Source: CBDBJR01 sp965206445 (GTDB lineage Bacteria > Pseudomonadota > Gammaproteobacteria > Arenicellales > Poriferihabitantaceae). Taken from it: a stretch of 64,000 nt of DNA. Below, piece after piece: positions 17,801-26,247 of this stretch (positions are counted from its first letter, which is position 1; the number at the start of each line of letters is the position of its first letter). The position numbers and the translations under genes were made by a program. The stretch is from contig CBDBJR010000002.1 of the NCBI GenBank assembly GCA_965206445.1, forward strand, positions 620,001 to 684,000, in the 5' to 3' direction. The notes under the pieces were generated by a model. The model was given only the letters and a program-made list of their open reading frames with translations. It was not told where the DNA came from and searched no databases.

Positions 17801-18509
17801 AACGGACATTCCTGTCCGTTTTTTCAAAATAAACGGGTTGGAAAACCTGTTCTCCTTTCCAATTAAAAATATTCCGCCGCACCGTATTCCAACTCACCCC
17901 ATAAGAAAAGCCAATCGCATCGGTAGCAGTAAAAATCTGCTGCGGAACAAACAACTCCGGCGTCTCGCGATGGTAACGCCGAATCTGATCCACCCCCAGA
18001 GCAATCGCCTCATCCTTATTGGCATTCTTGCACTCAACCACCAGCACCGGGATACCGTTGATAAGAAAGACCACATCCTCCCGCGTACCGTAGTGCCCAT
18101 TGTGAAAGGCCCACTCCTCGGTAACCTCGTAAACGTTGCGCCCCGGCTCGTCGTAATCAATCAGAATCAAATCGCGCTCACGCTTCTCCTCGTGGTCGAA
18201 AAACTTGCCCCGGTTGCGTAAGTGCTCGACGAATTCCCGGTTGCCGTAGATAGAGGAAGGGAGACGGCGGAACTGCCCGAGCAACGCGCCTTTGGCCTCG
18301 GCGTAGCGCGGGTTGAATTCTCGTACTTTGGCGTCGAGCAGATCGTCGAAGAATAGCGAGCGGTTTTTGGCGCGGTCAGCAGGCAGCACGTCGGAGTCGA
18401 ACTCGCGCCGCTGCTCGGCTTCCTCTCGAGGCACAATGGTCCAACCGTTGGCCTCGGCGTAGGTTAGGATGCGGGATTGGACGGTTTTATGTTCGGATGG
18501 GGCGGGCAT
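14871..18509 (-). CDS. hsdR: Type I restriction endonuclease subunit R with internal RAYT domain
   Basis: Motor and nuclease subunit of a type I restriction complex. The N-terminus carries the PD-(D/E)xK nuclease core (GIPVLVVECKNANKDEA). The helicase part has Walker A HTQGSGKTFTM, LIDEAHR and GFTGTPVDKT, then a long C-terminal region. At 1212 residues it is about 200 longer than usual: residues about 230-460 form a separate domain with the HUH motif MPNHVHVLF and a tyrosine in VVEYIRENPVKAGL, the signature of REP-associated tyrosine transposases. The frame continues cleanly through this insertion into FEGRVKSFCAIPQVLAFLKDYILF, normal HsdR sequence. Whether the fused protein still restricts is unknown. 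Confidence 0.9.
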   Translation of the reverse strand: MPAPSEHKTVQSRILTYAEANGWTIVPREEAEQRREFDSDVLPADRAKNRSLFFDDLLDAKVREFNPRYAEAKGALLGQFRRLPSSIYGNREFVEHLRNRGKFFDHEEKRERDLILIDYDEPGRNVYEVTEEWAFHNGHYGTREDVVFLINGIPVLVVECKNANKDEAIALGVDQIRRYHRETPELFVPQQIFTATDAIGFSYGVSWNTVRRNIFNWKGEQVFQPVYFEKTDRNVRSSVPFFNPDFDVDEHRRNLPHWQQGEVWVFVTWRLGDSLPEVKLDQWKEERAIWLSRYPEPWDRKTETEYHDRFSQQIDEWLDQGSGSCVLKEPANANIVAEALRHFDGERYAIASFVVMPNHVHVLFRLLGDHALVEILKSWEDFTAREINRRSGQAGPLWQSAYWDRLVRNEGHFFKVVEYIRENPVKAGLREGEFVLYQQETGLVEDNEKEEEKGGQECPPSGTFEGRVKSFCAIPQVLAFLKDYILFAEKDEELNKYVLRQHQTGAVEATVRRALDPGRRRGLVWHTQGSGKTFTMIKAAERLFRAPEADKPTVLLMIDRNELEDQMLKNLAALGLGNLEHAGSIARLNRLLQDDYRGIIVTMIHKFRDLPADLNRRSNIYVLIDEAHRTTGGDLGNFLMAGLPNATFLGFTGTPVDKTVYGKGTFKTFGCEDDQGYLHKYSIADSIEDGTTLPLHYQLAPNEMRVPYETLDAEFLSLAEAEGVADIGELNRILDRAVNLKNFLKGKDRIQKVAQFVAGHYRENVEPLGYKAFLVGVDREACAHYKHALDQHLPRAYSEVVYTGSNNDSALLKAFHLDPKKERQIRKHFGKLDQQPKILIVTEKLLTGFDAPVLYALYLDKPMRDHTLLQAIARVNRPYENEAQDMVKRYGFVLDFVGIFDKLEKALAFDSDEINAIVKDLKSLKVLFQSKMASAAPDYLGLIEHSFNDKDVDNLIEHFRDPERRKEFFKEYKEIEMFYEIISPDAFLRPFIDDYRALSAIYGIVRKAYTRKGYVDIDFQRKTEQLVRKHIGVYHIEQLERLCKIDGNTIEIIKARGGSDGSKVINLIKSIEKHAEENSDDPVLLAMADRVRAIQERFEARQETAGKLLEELFNELECETVREKDQVDKGFDGLTYFVYRSLRDANVNHAEDVSRKIGAAFAAHPDWKNSDKARRDLRMQVTIAIFAEVNESEEATRLVDRIFTLLERANSI
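17131..17820 (-). mobile_element. In-frame RAYT element inside hsdR, bounded by palindromes
   Basis: The transposase-like domain is bracketed by two related palindromes sharing the core ACATTCCTG: GGGGGACATTCCTGCCCCCC at 17131-17150 and AACGGACATTCCTGTCCGTT at 17801-17820. A third palindrome, ACGGGTTGGAAAACCTGT at 17833-17850, lies just outside. Paired REP-like hairpins flanking a Y1 transposase are the hallmark of a RAYT/REP unit. The whole 690 bp is open in the hsdR frame. The same element sits in the second hsdR copy (palindrome at 21935-21954). Confidence 0.7.
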
Positions 18510-18515
18510 GAAAAT

Positions 18516-19088
18516 CTAACGCCAAGTTGGTCTTCCACCATTGAGCCACTCAACGAACTCGATGTAACAACTACTGCTGCGATGAATCCAAAGGTGCCTA
18601 TCCCCAATATTATTACGATCCTGCGTCACATAGGGATAAACACTCAAATATTCTCGACCCGAATACGAGTTGGTTGGTTCGTTCGCAATAGGCAGAATCG
18701 CACACCGAGTATTGTCGCCGTCTTTGAACCCGAGTTCCCACGGCATCCACAGTGAGTTACTGGTGTTGCGGGTGGTCGCGAAAAACAGGCATCGCGAGTT
18801 CCGTATACGTTTACGTAACTTAAGTGCCGTGCCCCGATTAATGTTCTTCCGATCAAGTGCAGGATCGTCACGCCAATCAAGATAGACCGTGTACCCAATA
18901 TCCTCGATAGTAAGAGCGGCTCCGAGGATTAATTCCTTGTCGTCGAATGCGTGGGAAAGAAAGATGTGGTACTCATCCATGGCGTCTTGATCTTGCATGC
19001 GCTCCGTAAGGACGCTGGCTATTCTGACATTATGTGGAACCTCTTGCCGTGCGCGATTACGGACAGCAGATTTAGTTAGCAGAGACAT
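18516..19088 (-). CDS. thsB2: Second Thoeris TIR-domain protein
   Basis: TIR fold of 190 residues: the first strand EYHIFLSHAFDD, then GYTVYLDWRDDP, a conserved FFATTRNTSNSLWMPWELGF with the presumed catalytic Glu118. It differs from the first TIR protein and resembles the ordinary TIR subtype often found as an additional ThsB. TIR proteins of Thoeris sense phage and make a cyclic ADP-ribose isomer that activates ThsA. The ATG at 19088 overlaps the preceding thsB stop (TAATG); a start 12 nt upstream is less likely. hsdR begins 6 nt after its stop. Confidence 0.82.
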   Translation of the reverse strand: MSLLTKSAVRNRARQEVPHNVRIASVLTERMQDQDAMDEYHIFLSHAFDDKELILGAALTIEDIGYTVYLDWRDDPALDRKNINRGTALKLRKRIRNSRCLFFATTRNTSNSLWMPWELGFKDGDNTRCAILPIANEPTNSYSGREYLSVYPYVTQDRNNIGDRHLWIHRSSSCYIEFVEWLNGGRPTWR

Positions 19089-19663
19089 TAGTCGATCCAA
19101 GTGCTGAAATTATTAAACCCGCCGTTATGTATCCAATCGTATGTCGGATACCATTTAGACAACTGAAAGTGTTTGCCCCGGTTTGCTTCGGTGTCTTGAC
19201 GGGAAAGCTTCCACCCGTCATGTACGGAGTATTTGCTCCACTTCCCGTTTCGGTATTCTGTTGGGCTAGCTCGAGTCCCATCGGAATTTATCGAAAGGCC
19301 CAAGTAGTCGAACGGATTTGGTCCGGCGTTTTTCGTCAACTGGTCCTTTCCCTTCACCGAGTTAATATGAACTCCAAGAAGCGCATTTCCGCGGGCTAAA
19401 CTGTGAACTATTTCGTATCTGACCCACGGTCTTTCATACGTTTGTGATCCGATCAATACAACAGTAGCGGTCGTGTTTTCTAGTTCGAAATCGATCATCC
19501 ACTTTAGTGCGATATCACCTGTCTTTTTAACTTTCTCCCAAATCGAGGCGTCGAAATAGCCCGCCTTCTGAGCGTCCGTGAGAGCGTTATGCTTCCGAAC
19601 GACATTTGCCCGAAAGTCGATGACGTCCTGATAATGAAATGCAAAATAGACTCTTCTTGCCAT
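19088..19663 (-). CDS. thsB: Thoeris TIR-like sensor ThsB
   Basis: A 191-residue DUF1863-type TIR protein. The opening RRVYFAFHYQDVIDFRANVV, FDASIWE, VLIGSQTYERPWVRYEI and PNPFDYLGLSI closely follow the well-studied Bacillus cereus ThsB as I recall it. Glu84 in WVRYEI is the expected catalytic glutamate. The enzyme converts NAD+ into the signal for ThsA upon infection. It begins 2 nt after the thsA stop. Confidence 0.92.
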   Translation of the reverse strand: MARRVYFAFHYQDVIDFRANVVRKHNALTDAQKAGYFDASIWEKVKKTGDIALKWMIDFELENTTATVVLIGSQTYERPWVRYEIVHSLARGNALLGVHINSVKGKDQLTKNAGPNPFDYLGLSINSDGTRASPTEYRNGKWSKYSVHDGWKLSRQDTEANRGKHFQLSKWYPTYDWIHNGGFNNFSTWID

Positions 19664-19665
19664 AG

Positions 19666-21114
19666 CTAGTTCCTTTGTAAGTAATTGATCAATTTGGAAA
19701 CGATTGGGAGAAGATCATCGGGCGATAAGCTTGCGTCACCCAACCGTGCGAAGTCTTTCTTGAATTCGGTGTTTGCGGCAGGAATGAATTTTGTCAGATC
19801 AGCAGAGACCTCATTCCAGAGTTTTTCAGCCATAAATCCAGTGGTTCCGATTGGAATTGGCGTCAGACCAGATTGTACTGCGAGTTCGAATTCCTGCCTC
19901 ATCCCATTAGACGGGATCACGTTTCCTCCGGGATCGAGTTTGTTGCCAAACACGAAGACAGCGATGCCTGCTTGACTGAGCATTTGCTTGCGGTAATCTT
20001 TCCATTGGTCGGCCAAACTCGCTTCACCAGTTGCCACTTGGGGAAAAGGTCGCATCACAATATCTTCATCGGAAATTGTCTTTCCCTCGTCATCTAACCA
20101 CGCAAGTGTTCCGTTGATTACGGGACCGCCGACTCCAAGTCCAAATCCTGTTACGATTCGGCATCCGCTTTTCGCAAGAGTGTAGGAGAGATCATGTAGA
20201 AAGCTCTCTGCGGAATTTTGAGACCATGTTCCGAATTCGTGGGCAGCTCCAGATATGAAGATAGAGTGCCGATGGAATCTGGTCGCGACGTCGTTCAGCA
20301 ATTTCGTGATATCCGAGTAGTCGTCAACGAGAATGGTCTGAATGCCGAAGCGCTTGAGGTCTTTAATGAAGTAGTGCTGCTTGAGATCTCGGAAACGAAA
20401 CTCCTCATCGGGTTCGTCATTCAATTTAGAAACGCACTTTTGAATAGAGTAGTGATGGCGTTGATGTCCTTCGTAGAGGACTCGGACTCGACTCAGTATG
20501 AAGTCCAGATTTGGATCGGTAAAGCTCAGGCCTAGAAAGAGAAAGGTTCTCTCAATTAAATCACCTCGCAAAGCTGCAACGTAGGCACTCATTTTGTCAG
20601 GGTAAGCCTCATAATCATCTTTCGAAATTACGGCTTCGTCAGAGTTATCAATGTCCCCGTGCATCTTGTAAACGGCCACGTCGCGGTCCAATCGGGTGAC
20701 CGCAAGGTGCTTCATCGTATACTTTATATCCGGGACCTTCTTGGCTTCGATCAAAGCTGTTTCAATCAGTTTGTCGTAGTTGGTCGTCCAATAGCATTGG
20801 ATCGGCAGACGGCTGAGTAGCCGATGATTCTCGGTTGGGGTCTTCACCTTCGAGAACTCGTTGACGATTCGCTGGGTCAATGCAGTCTTATTTCCTACTT
20901 GATTGCAGTGATACTGCGCAATCGTCACCAGATCCGATTCTGCATCGGGGTTCAATTCAAGATCCTCAATGAATTCACGGAGAAGTTCCTTCCAATCTAC
21001 GTAGCCGGAGTCCATCGAAAGACCGGCCCCTATGAACACTGCGGCATTCTTGTTGTGCAACTCGCGAGTGTATTCTCGGATAAATGTGTTTGGTGATATT
21101 GCTTCGTTACTCAT
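19666..21114 (-). CDS. thsA: Thoeris effector ThsA (SIR2-SLOG NADase)
   Basis: A 482-residue protein with an N-terminal SIR2 domain (GAGLS near residue 29, catalytic Asn112 in TTNYDKL and His152 in YKMHGDID, at the same positions as in B. cereus ThsA) and a C-terminal SLOG domain from about residue 285 (FISGAAHEFG, RIVTGFGLGVGGP). The SLOG domain binds the cyclic nucleotide made by ThsB and the SIR2 domain then depletes NAD+, stopping infection. The ATG overlaps the stop of the upstream chimera (ATGA), so translation is coupled to that hsdS-derived tail. Confidence 0.93.
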   Translation of the reverse strand: MSNEAISPNTFIREYTRELHNKNAAVFIGAGLSMDSGYVDWKELLREFIEDLELNPDAESDLVTIAQYHCNQVGNKTALTQRIVNEFSKVKTPTENHRLLSRLPIQCYWTTNYDKLIETALIEAKKVPDIKYTMKHLAVTRLDRDVAVYKMHGDIDNSDEAVISKDDYEAYPDKMSAYVAALRGDLIERTFLFLGLSFTDPNLDFILSRVRVLYEGHQRHHYSIQKCVSKLNDEPDEEFRFRDLKQHYFIKDLKRFGIQTILVDDYSDITKLLNDVATRFHRHSIFISGAAHEFGTWSQNSAESFLHDLSYTLAKSGCRIVTGFGLGVGGPVINGTLAWLDDEGKTISDEDIVMRPFPQVATGEASLADQWKDYRKQMLSQAGIAVFVFGNKLDPGGNVIPSNGMRQEFELAVQSGLTPIPIGTTGFMAEKLWNEVSADLTKFIPAANTEFKKDFARLGDASLSPDDLLPIVSKLINYLQRN

Positions 21115-22643
21115 GTTTTCAGCTCAATGTTGTCGACGCGCCTCTTTGCGGTCATCAGTTCGTGAAGGAGTGTGCGGAAAAGGTCTTCAAGTTTGCTTTT
21201 CTTGGATTGGGCATTATCTACCTTTTGCTGAATAATTGAAAGGATATGCGTGATCTTTTTCTGCTCGGGGAGTGGAGGGAGCGGGATCGGCGCTTTGCTT
21301 AGAATTCCCCGACTGATGTTCGTGATCGCGACCTTGCCAGAACTTGCAATCAACGCCCGTCGCGCATTATCACTGCGAAAATAGAAGGTGAAAAATGACG
21401 GATCAGTCATCTCTTGGTCGTTCAGGTGTGCCCGAATGATAAACCCGCAATACGTCGTAGGTTCCGAATTGCTGACGAACTGGCTGGTCCAGCCGATTCC
21501 TTCCTGTTTCAGCGACGACCGCCAGAGCATGATCCCAAGCAGCCGAAACAACACATGCACGTGATTCGGCATCACCACGAACGCGGCGATCGCATACCGT
21601 TCCCCATCGAAATGCCGCAACGCATCCACCACAATATTCGCATTCGCCGGCTCCTTCAGCACACACGCCCCACTTCCCTGATCCAGCCACTCATCAATTT
21701 GCCGTGAAAAACGGTCGTGATACTCGGCTTCCGTCCTCTTGTCCCACGGCTCGGGGTAGCGGGAAAGCCAGATCGCCCGCTCCTCCTTCCACTGATCCAG
21801 CTTCACCTCTGGAAGGGAATCCCCCAACCGCCAGGTCACGAACACCCAGCACTCCCCCTGCTGCCAGTGCGGCAGGTTCCGCCGGTGTTCATCGACATCG
21901 AAATCAGGGTTAAAAAAAGGAACAGGAACAGGAGAACGGACATTCCTGTCCGTTTTTTCAAAATAAACGGGTTGGAAAACCCGTTCTCCTTTCCAATTAA
22001 AAATATTCCGCCGCACCGTATTCCAACTCACCCCGTAACAAAAGCCAATCGCATCGGTAGCGCTAAAAATCTGCTGCGGAACAAACAACTCCGGCGTCTC
22101 GCGATGGTAACGCCGAATCTGATCCACCCCCAGAGCAATCGCCTCATCCTTATTAGCATTCTTGCACTCAACCACCAGCACCGGGATACCGTTGATAAGA
22201 AAGACCACATCCTTCCGCGTACCGTAGTGCCCATTGTGAAAGGCCCACTCCTCGGTAACCTCGTAAACGTTGCGCCCCGGCTTGTCGTAATCAATCAGAA
22301 TCAAATCGCGCTCACGCTTCTCCTCGCGGTCGAAAAACTTGCCCCGGTTACGCAAGTGCTCGACGAATTCCCGGTTACCGTAGATGGAGGAGGGGAGACG
22401 GCGGAACTGCCCGAGCAATGTGCCTTCGGCCTCGGCGTGGCGCGGGTTGAATTCCCGTACTTTAGCGTCGAGTAGGTCGTCGAAGAAAAGGCTTGAATTC
22501 CTGATTCCTAATTTCTCATTCTTAATTGGGGCGTTCCCGCGCCGTCGCTCCGCTTCCTTGTGAGACACGATCGTCCAACCGATCTCTTGCGCATAGGCAA
22601 GGATGCGTGCTTGAACGGTTTTGTGTTCGGTGGGGGTGGGCAT
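21111..22643 (-). pseudogene. hsdR N-terminus fused to hsdS C-terminus
   Basis: Residues 1 to about 380 are a near copy of the HsdR N-terminus, with the ECK nuclease motif and the first part of the inserted RAYT domain including MPNHVHVLF. A one-base difference (GATCCC here, GATCCCC in hsdR) then changes frame, and the sequence becomes the end of an HsdS target-recognition region: KVAITNISRGILSKAPIPLP, PPLPEQKKI and ELMTAKRRVD. The result is an open 510-residue chimera lacking motor, RAYT tyrosine and most DNA recognition. It probably arose by deletion between two tandem operons. The ATG at 22643 matches the hsdR start. It is unlikely to be functional, although it may set thsA translation. 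Confidence 0.8.
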
Positions 22644-22653
22644 TGGTATCGAG

Positions 22654-24900
22654 CTATGGTGTCGCATCTTCTAGTGCTTCAGTTTCTGCGGCGACCGCTT
22701 GTTTTCCCATCATCATGTCGTAATGGGCGATGTGACCTGTCTTATCGAATATCTGCTTAAAGACGCTCAGGTAGTTTTCAACCATTGAATCATCGATCGA
22801 AACATAGAGTGAATCGTACGCGGAATGTGATCCGTCGTTGACCCATGAGAATAACGAACGGCAGATCAGTTTCTCTTTCCCCTCGAAATAGGTGCAGATT
22901 TTATCGGAATTAACATTTCCAAGAATCTTATAGTAGTTCTCAAGGATCCGACGCATTGTGTTCTGGATAGCAAGATTGTCTCGATCCAGATTTCTAATTT
23001 CGGTCCAGAGAAGCTCATAGGATGTCTTGATGGGATTCGTCTTGTGACTTCGAATCTTCGACTCTTGATTCGACTTCCTCACCATCCAGAAAGTCTCATC
23101 ATTCCGTTTGCCGCCACGTGGCCGATTAGGATTAAAAGATATTTCTTTGTGAAAATAGACATTGTGGGTCAGAACAAATACTTGTTTTGCCGCTCCCACA
23201 CCTTTCCGTACCTCTTCGAATAGACCTTTGATAAAATTGCTCACGATAAACAAGATGTCGCTGTCTAAACTGGAAACCGGATCATCAAACACGACTACAC
23301 GATCCGATGTCATTCCGCTCTCGGTCTCACTTCCCTTGAGAAGGTGGTAGAAATACAGGAACGTGATGAAACTCTGCTCACCTTCGCTCAGAGTTTTTTT
23401 AGCGTCTGAGCCGTCAGGTCGTCGAATTTTGTAGAATCGCTCTCGATCAGATTTGGCGAGTTCAAATCCGGTAAATCCAAAAGAGTGTAGGAGCCCATTT
23501 ATGCCATCGATTGTAGGCTGAATGCTGGTTGTATCCTTTTGAAGCGTTCGAATTTCCTGCACCTTCGCTTGCTGTTCTGCAGTTTTCTCGCTGATCTGCC
23601 TTCTGAGATTTTCGATTGCCTGTTTGAACCCAGCTTTCTTCGAGGCAAAAGTGATCAAATCACTCTTGATTTCATGATCAAGCAAATAGCGCCAGACCTG
23701 ACCAGTTAGCTTCGTGCGCTCGGCTTCAAGATTCGAAACCGTCGCATTGTTCTGATGAATCGCAGCATTCGCCTCATCAACGAGATTCTTCGCCGCCTCT
23801 AACACATTATTCAGTGAATCTAGTTCGATCGGTTTGCTCAACTCACGGCGTTTTTCTTCTAATCGCTGAACGTTTATTTGGATTTTAGAATCAAGGAGAT
23901 CACTTTCAGTCTGAAGCTTCTCCGAATCGAGAAACTTCGATGGGTTATCAAGGAGCGTCTGAACGCTTTGCCGAATTCGCTCTGAATCTGTTGTGTAATC
24001 AGTATGAAGTTTTTCTATTGCGTTGGTGTCCGCAATGAAAGTCTCGTCGAAATACTCGTTCAGACTGTCTTCTAATGAAGGCGGAGTTTCCTGTTGGCAA
24101 AACGGACAGATAAGTTCTTCGGTATCATAGAAGTCGCGCCCCTGTTTAACCCAATCGCTGTTGCCAAGCTTCAGGATGAGCGCGGCTATATCGATGTCGG
24201 TTTTTCCAATTACCCTCTTTTTCAGAATGCTATTGCCCTCATGAACAAGAAGATCGGCCCCATTTGGAACGGTTAACGATGGGGCCGTCTGAGGCGTCTC
24301 TCCAAAAACTGTATCAGCTTTCCTCTCAATATCCGCCAATGGGATTGCCGCCGAAGAATTGGATTCGGATTCCGCGAGCAGCTTTGCCTTGAAGTCACTT
24401 TTCTTTCCTCGAACACCAGTGAATGCGCCTTGAAGTTTCTCGTCGTGTTTCAGCTTAAGGTCCCAACACTTAGTTTCGAATTCTATTTCAAGCGCTTCCA
24501 GCTCTGCAATCTTTCCACCATCTCCGCTTTCTCCATTGAGCGTGGCGTTGCGCTGAATGATACCTGCTTTGAGTCTATCTAGCTCCTTTCTGGCCACCAA
24601 GATATTGTCGAACGTTTCCTTGTCTTGTTCCCCGAGCGTAAAGATCCCCTTGAGTTCGTCGGGCTGATTAAAGTTCCGCTCTATAAAGTCACGATTGTAT
24701 ACGCGCAGGTCAATTGGTGTGCCACCGCGCCAGACGAGCGAGCAATATTCGTGAGAAGCACAATCAGCAATTACGCGGGAAATTGTTGTCTTCCCGGTTC
24801 CATTTGATCCATAAATAAAATTGATCTTCTTCAGGTCAGCCAGTTCTTCTGTGGTTGTCCCGTAGGTCGCAACGTTTCTGATTTGGATTCTTTCAATCAT
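22654..24900 (-). CDS. rloC: RloC/PrrC-like AAA_13 ATPase
   Basis: A 748-residue SMC-like ATPase: Walker A GSNGTGKTT (residues about 31-39), ABC signature LSEGEQSF, Walker B VVVFDDPVSSLD, a long coiled-coil middle, and a CPFC zinc-hook motif near residue 268. AAA_13 proteins with a zinc hook inside type I restriction operons are RloC-like and some are tRNA anticodon nucleases guarding the restriction enzyme. The C-terminal ACNase triad cannot be assigned by eye, so nuclease activity is inferred. Its ATG overlaps the hsdS stop (ATGA). Confidence 0.72.
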   Translation of the reverse strand: MIERIQIRNVATYGTTTEELADLKKINFIYGSNGTGKTTISRVIADCASHEYCSLVWRGGTPIDLRVYNRDFIERNFNQPDELKGIFTLGEQDKETFDNILVARKELDRLKAGIIQRNATLNGESGDGGKIAELEALEIEFETKCWDLKLKHDEKLQGAFTGVRGKKSDFKAKLLAESESNSSAAIPLADIERKADTVFGETPQTAPSLTVPNGADLLVHEGNSILKKRVIGKTDIDIAALILKLGNSDWVKQGRDFYDTEELICPFCQQETPPSLEDSLNEYFDETFIADTNAIEKLHTDYTTDSERIRQSVQTLLDNPSKFLDSEKLQTESDLLDSKIQINVQRLEEKRRELSKPIELDSLNNVLEAAKNLVDEANAAIHQNNATVSNLEAERTKLTGQVWRYLLDHEIKSDLITFASKKAGFKQAIENLRRQISEKTAEQQAKVQEIRTLQKDTTSIQPTIDGINGLLHSFGFTGFELAKSDRERFYKIRRPDGSDAKKTLSEGEQSFITFLYFYHLLKGSETESGMTSDRVVVFDDPVSSLDSDILFIVSNFIKGLFEEVRKGVGAAKQVFVLTHNVYFHKEISFNPNRPRGGKRNDETFWMVRKSNQESKIRSHKTNPIKTSYELLWTEIRNLDRDNLAIQNTMRRILENYYKILGNVNSDKICTYFEGKEKLICRSLFSWVNDGSHSAYDSLYVSIDDSMVENYLSVFKQIFDKTGHIAHYDMMMGKQAVAAETEALEDATP

Positions 24901-26165
24901 GCGGTCTGCCCTCCCGTTGGAAGTTTGAGTTTGTGAACGCGCCTCTTCGCGGTCATCAGTTCGTGAAGAAGGGCGCGGAAGATATCTTGGAGTTGATCGC
25001 GCTTTCGCGTGTGCAGAGTGGTTTTCTCATTCGTGGCATCAATGGCGGTAGCAATTGCTTCCTGTTCATCAATGGGCGGCAATGGAAACTTGAGCGGCGC
25101 GATGTCTTTCTTGTTTAGTTGGGGTGTGGGGCCCGGATCAGTGATTTTCTTGAGATCGAAGGTATTAAACCAGTGGAAAAGATACTGGTGATTTACGGCC
25201 TCGGATGGCATCACTGCGATTAGGTTAGGGTCAAGCACCGTGCGGCCGGTGGTGAGCCGCTTCTTGTTGGTCGCAATCGCGGCTCCTCGCTTTGGGAAAA
25301 CAATCGAGTTCTCGGGGACCGTTCGCTTGAGCGCCTCTTTCTCGGATAGCTGGCGTTCAAGGTTTGCGGAACGGAACTCGATCTCGTTACCGGGCAGGTT
25401 CATGTCAGAGACCTTGATGCCAATGACGAGGACGCCATTGGACACGTTCGGAGCGTCTTCCAATTGCTTGTAGGACATTGCCGAAGCTTTGATCGTGCAG
25501 ACTGATTCGATAGTTGGAGTTTCCCAGCTTTCGGGGATAGGGCCGATTTCGGTTTGTTTTTGGGGTTCGTTGCGAAGGCCTTCGGTGAAGAGCTTGTGCA
25601 TGAGGGACTTTTTTAGCTCGGTGGTGGTCTGAATGATCCGCTTCTGCGCTTCGATCGCCCATTGCACCGTCGAAAGGATGTGCGCGATCTTCTTCTGCTC
25701 GGGGAGTGGGGGGAGCGAAAGGCGGAACTCCCGCAATGAAGGCCACGATGTCCGAGGATGCTGAACCCCGCTCGTCGTTGATTTGGCGTGGGCGACAAAT
25801 TCGTCGCTGTGGATGACGAATTTCAGGAACTCTGCTTCACAACTGTCTTTTGCACGAAAAGCCAGGATGTCCGTTGAACACACTCCATCGAAGTCGGCTT
25901 GTACTCCTTTGCGAAGATACGGGCGAAGTTTTCCAAAGAGAATATCGCCGACTTTGAAGGCGGTTTTGGAGGATTTTACTTCGCTTTCTTTTCCCCGACC
26001 GACGAATGCGGGAAACCCTTGAGCAAGGTGTTCAAGGCCGATGTATGGGGTATCGCCGTCGTTGACTGGTTGATATGAATCTTTCACCCGGTCGCATGCG
26101 TCGCCGAACTGGTGGTTTTTCCATCCAGGCGGCAACGGCTCAATCAGCAGGTTGGAATCGTTCAT
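24897..26165 (-). CDS. hsdS: Type I restriction specificity subunit S
   Basis: Sets the DNA sequence recognised by the methylase and nuclease. Two target-recognition domains alternate with conserved spacers: the first closes with LSLPPLPEQKKIAHILSTVQ, the second with FPLPPIDEQEAIATAIDATN, each followed by a helical dimerisation segment. The end, ALLHELMTAKRRV, is nearly the same as the tail of the downstream chimera. The length of 422 residues is normal. It is preceded by an 82-nt gap after rhuM. Confidence 0.92.
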   Translation of the reverse strand: MNDSNLLIEPLPPGWKNHQFGDACDRVKDSYQPVNDGDTPYIGLEHLAQGFPAFVGRGKESEVKSSKTAFKVGDILFGKLRPYLRKGVQADFDGVCSTDILAFRAKDSCEAEFLKFVIHSDEFVAHAKSTTSGVQHPRTSWPSLREFRLSLPPLPEQKKIAHILSTVQWAIEAQKRIIQTTTELKKSLMHKLFTEGLRNEPQKQTEIGPIPESWETPTIESVCTIKASAMSYKQLEDAPNVSNGVLVIGIKVSDMNLPGNEIEFRSANLERQLSEKEALKRTVPENSIVFPKRGAAIATNKKRLTTGRTVLDPNLIAVMPSEAVNHQYLFHWFNTFDLKKITDPGPTPQLNKKDIAPLKFPLPPIDEQEAIATAIDATNEKTTLHTRKRDQLQDIFRALLHELMTAKRRVHKLKLPTGGQTA

Positions 26166-26247
26166 TCTACGATATTCTCCAGAATTTCCTTCAGCACTTC
26201 GCCCATCTCCCGCACCAATTTGTATTCCTCATTATTAATTCCTGATT

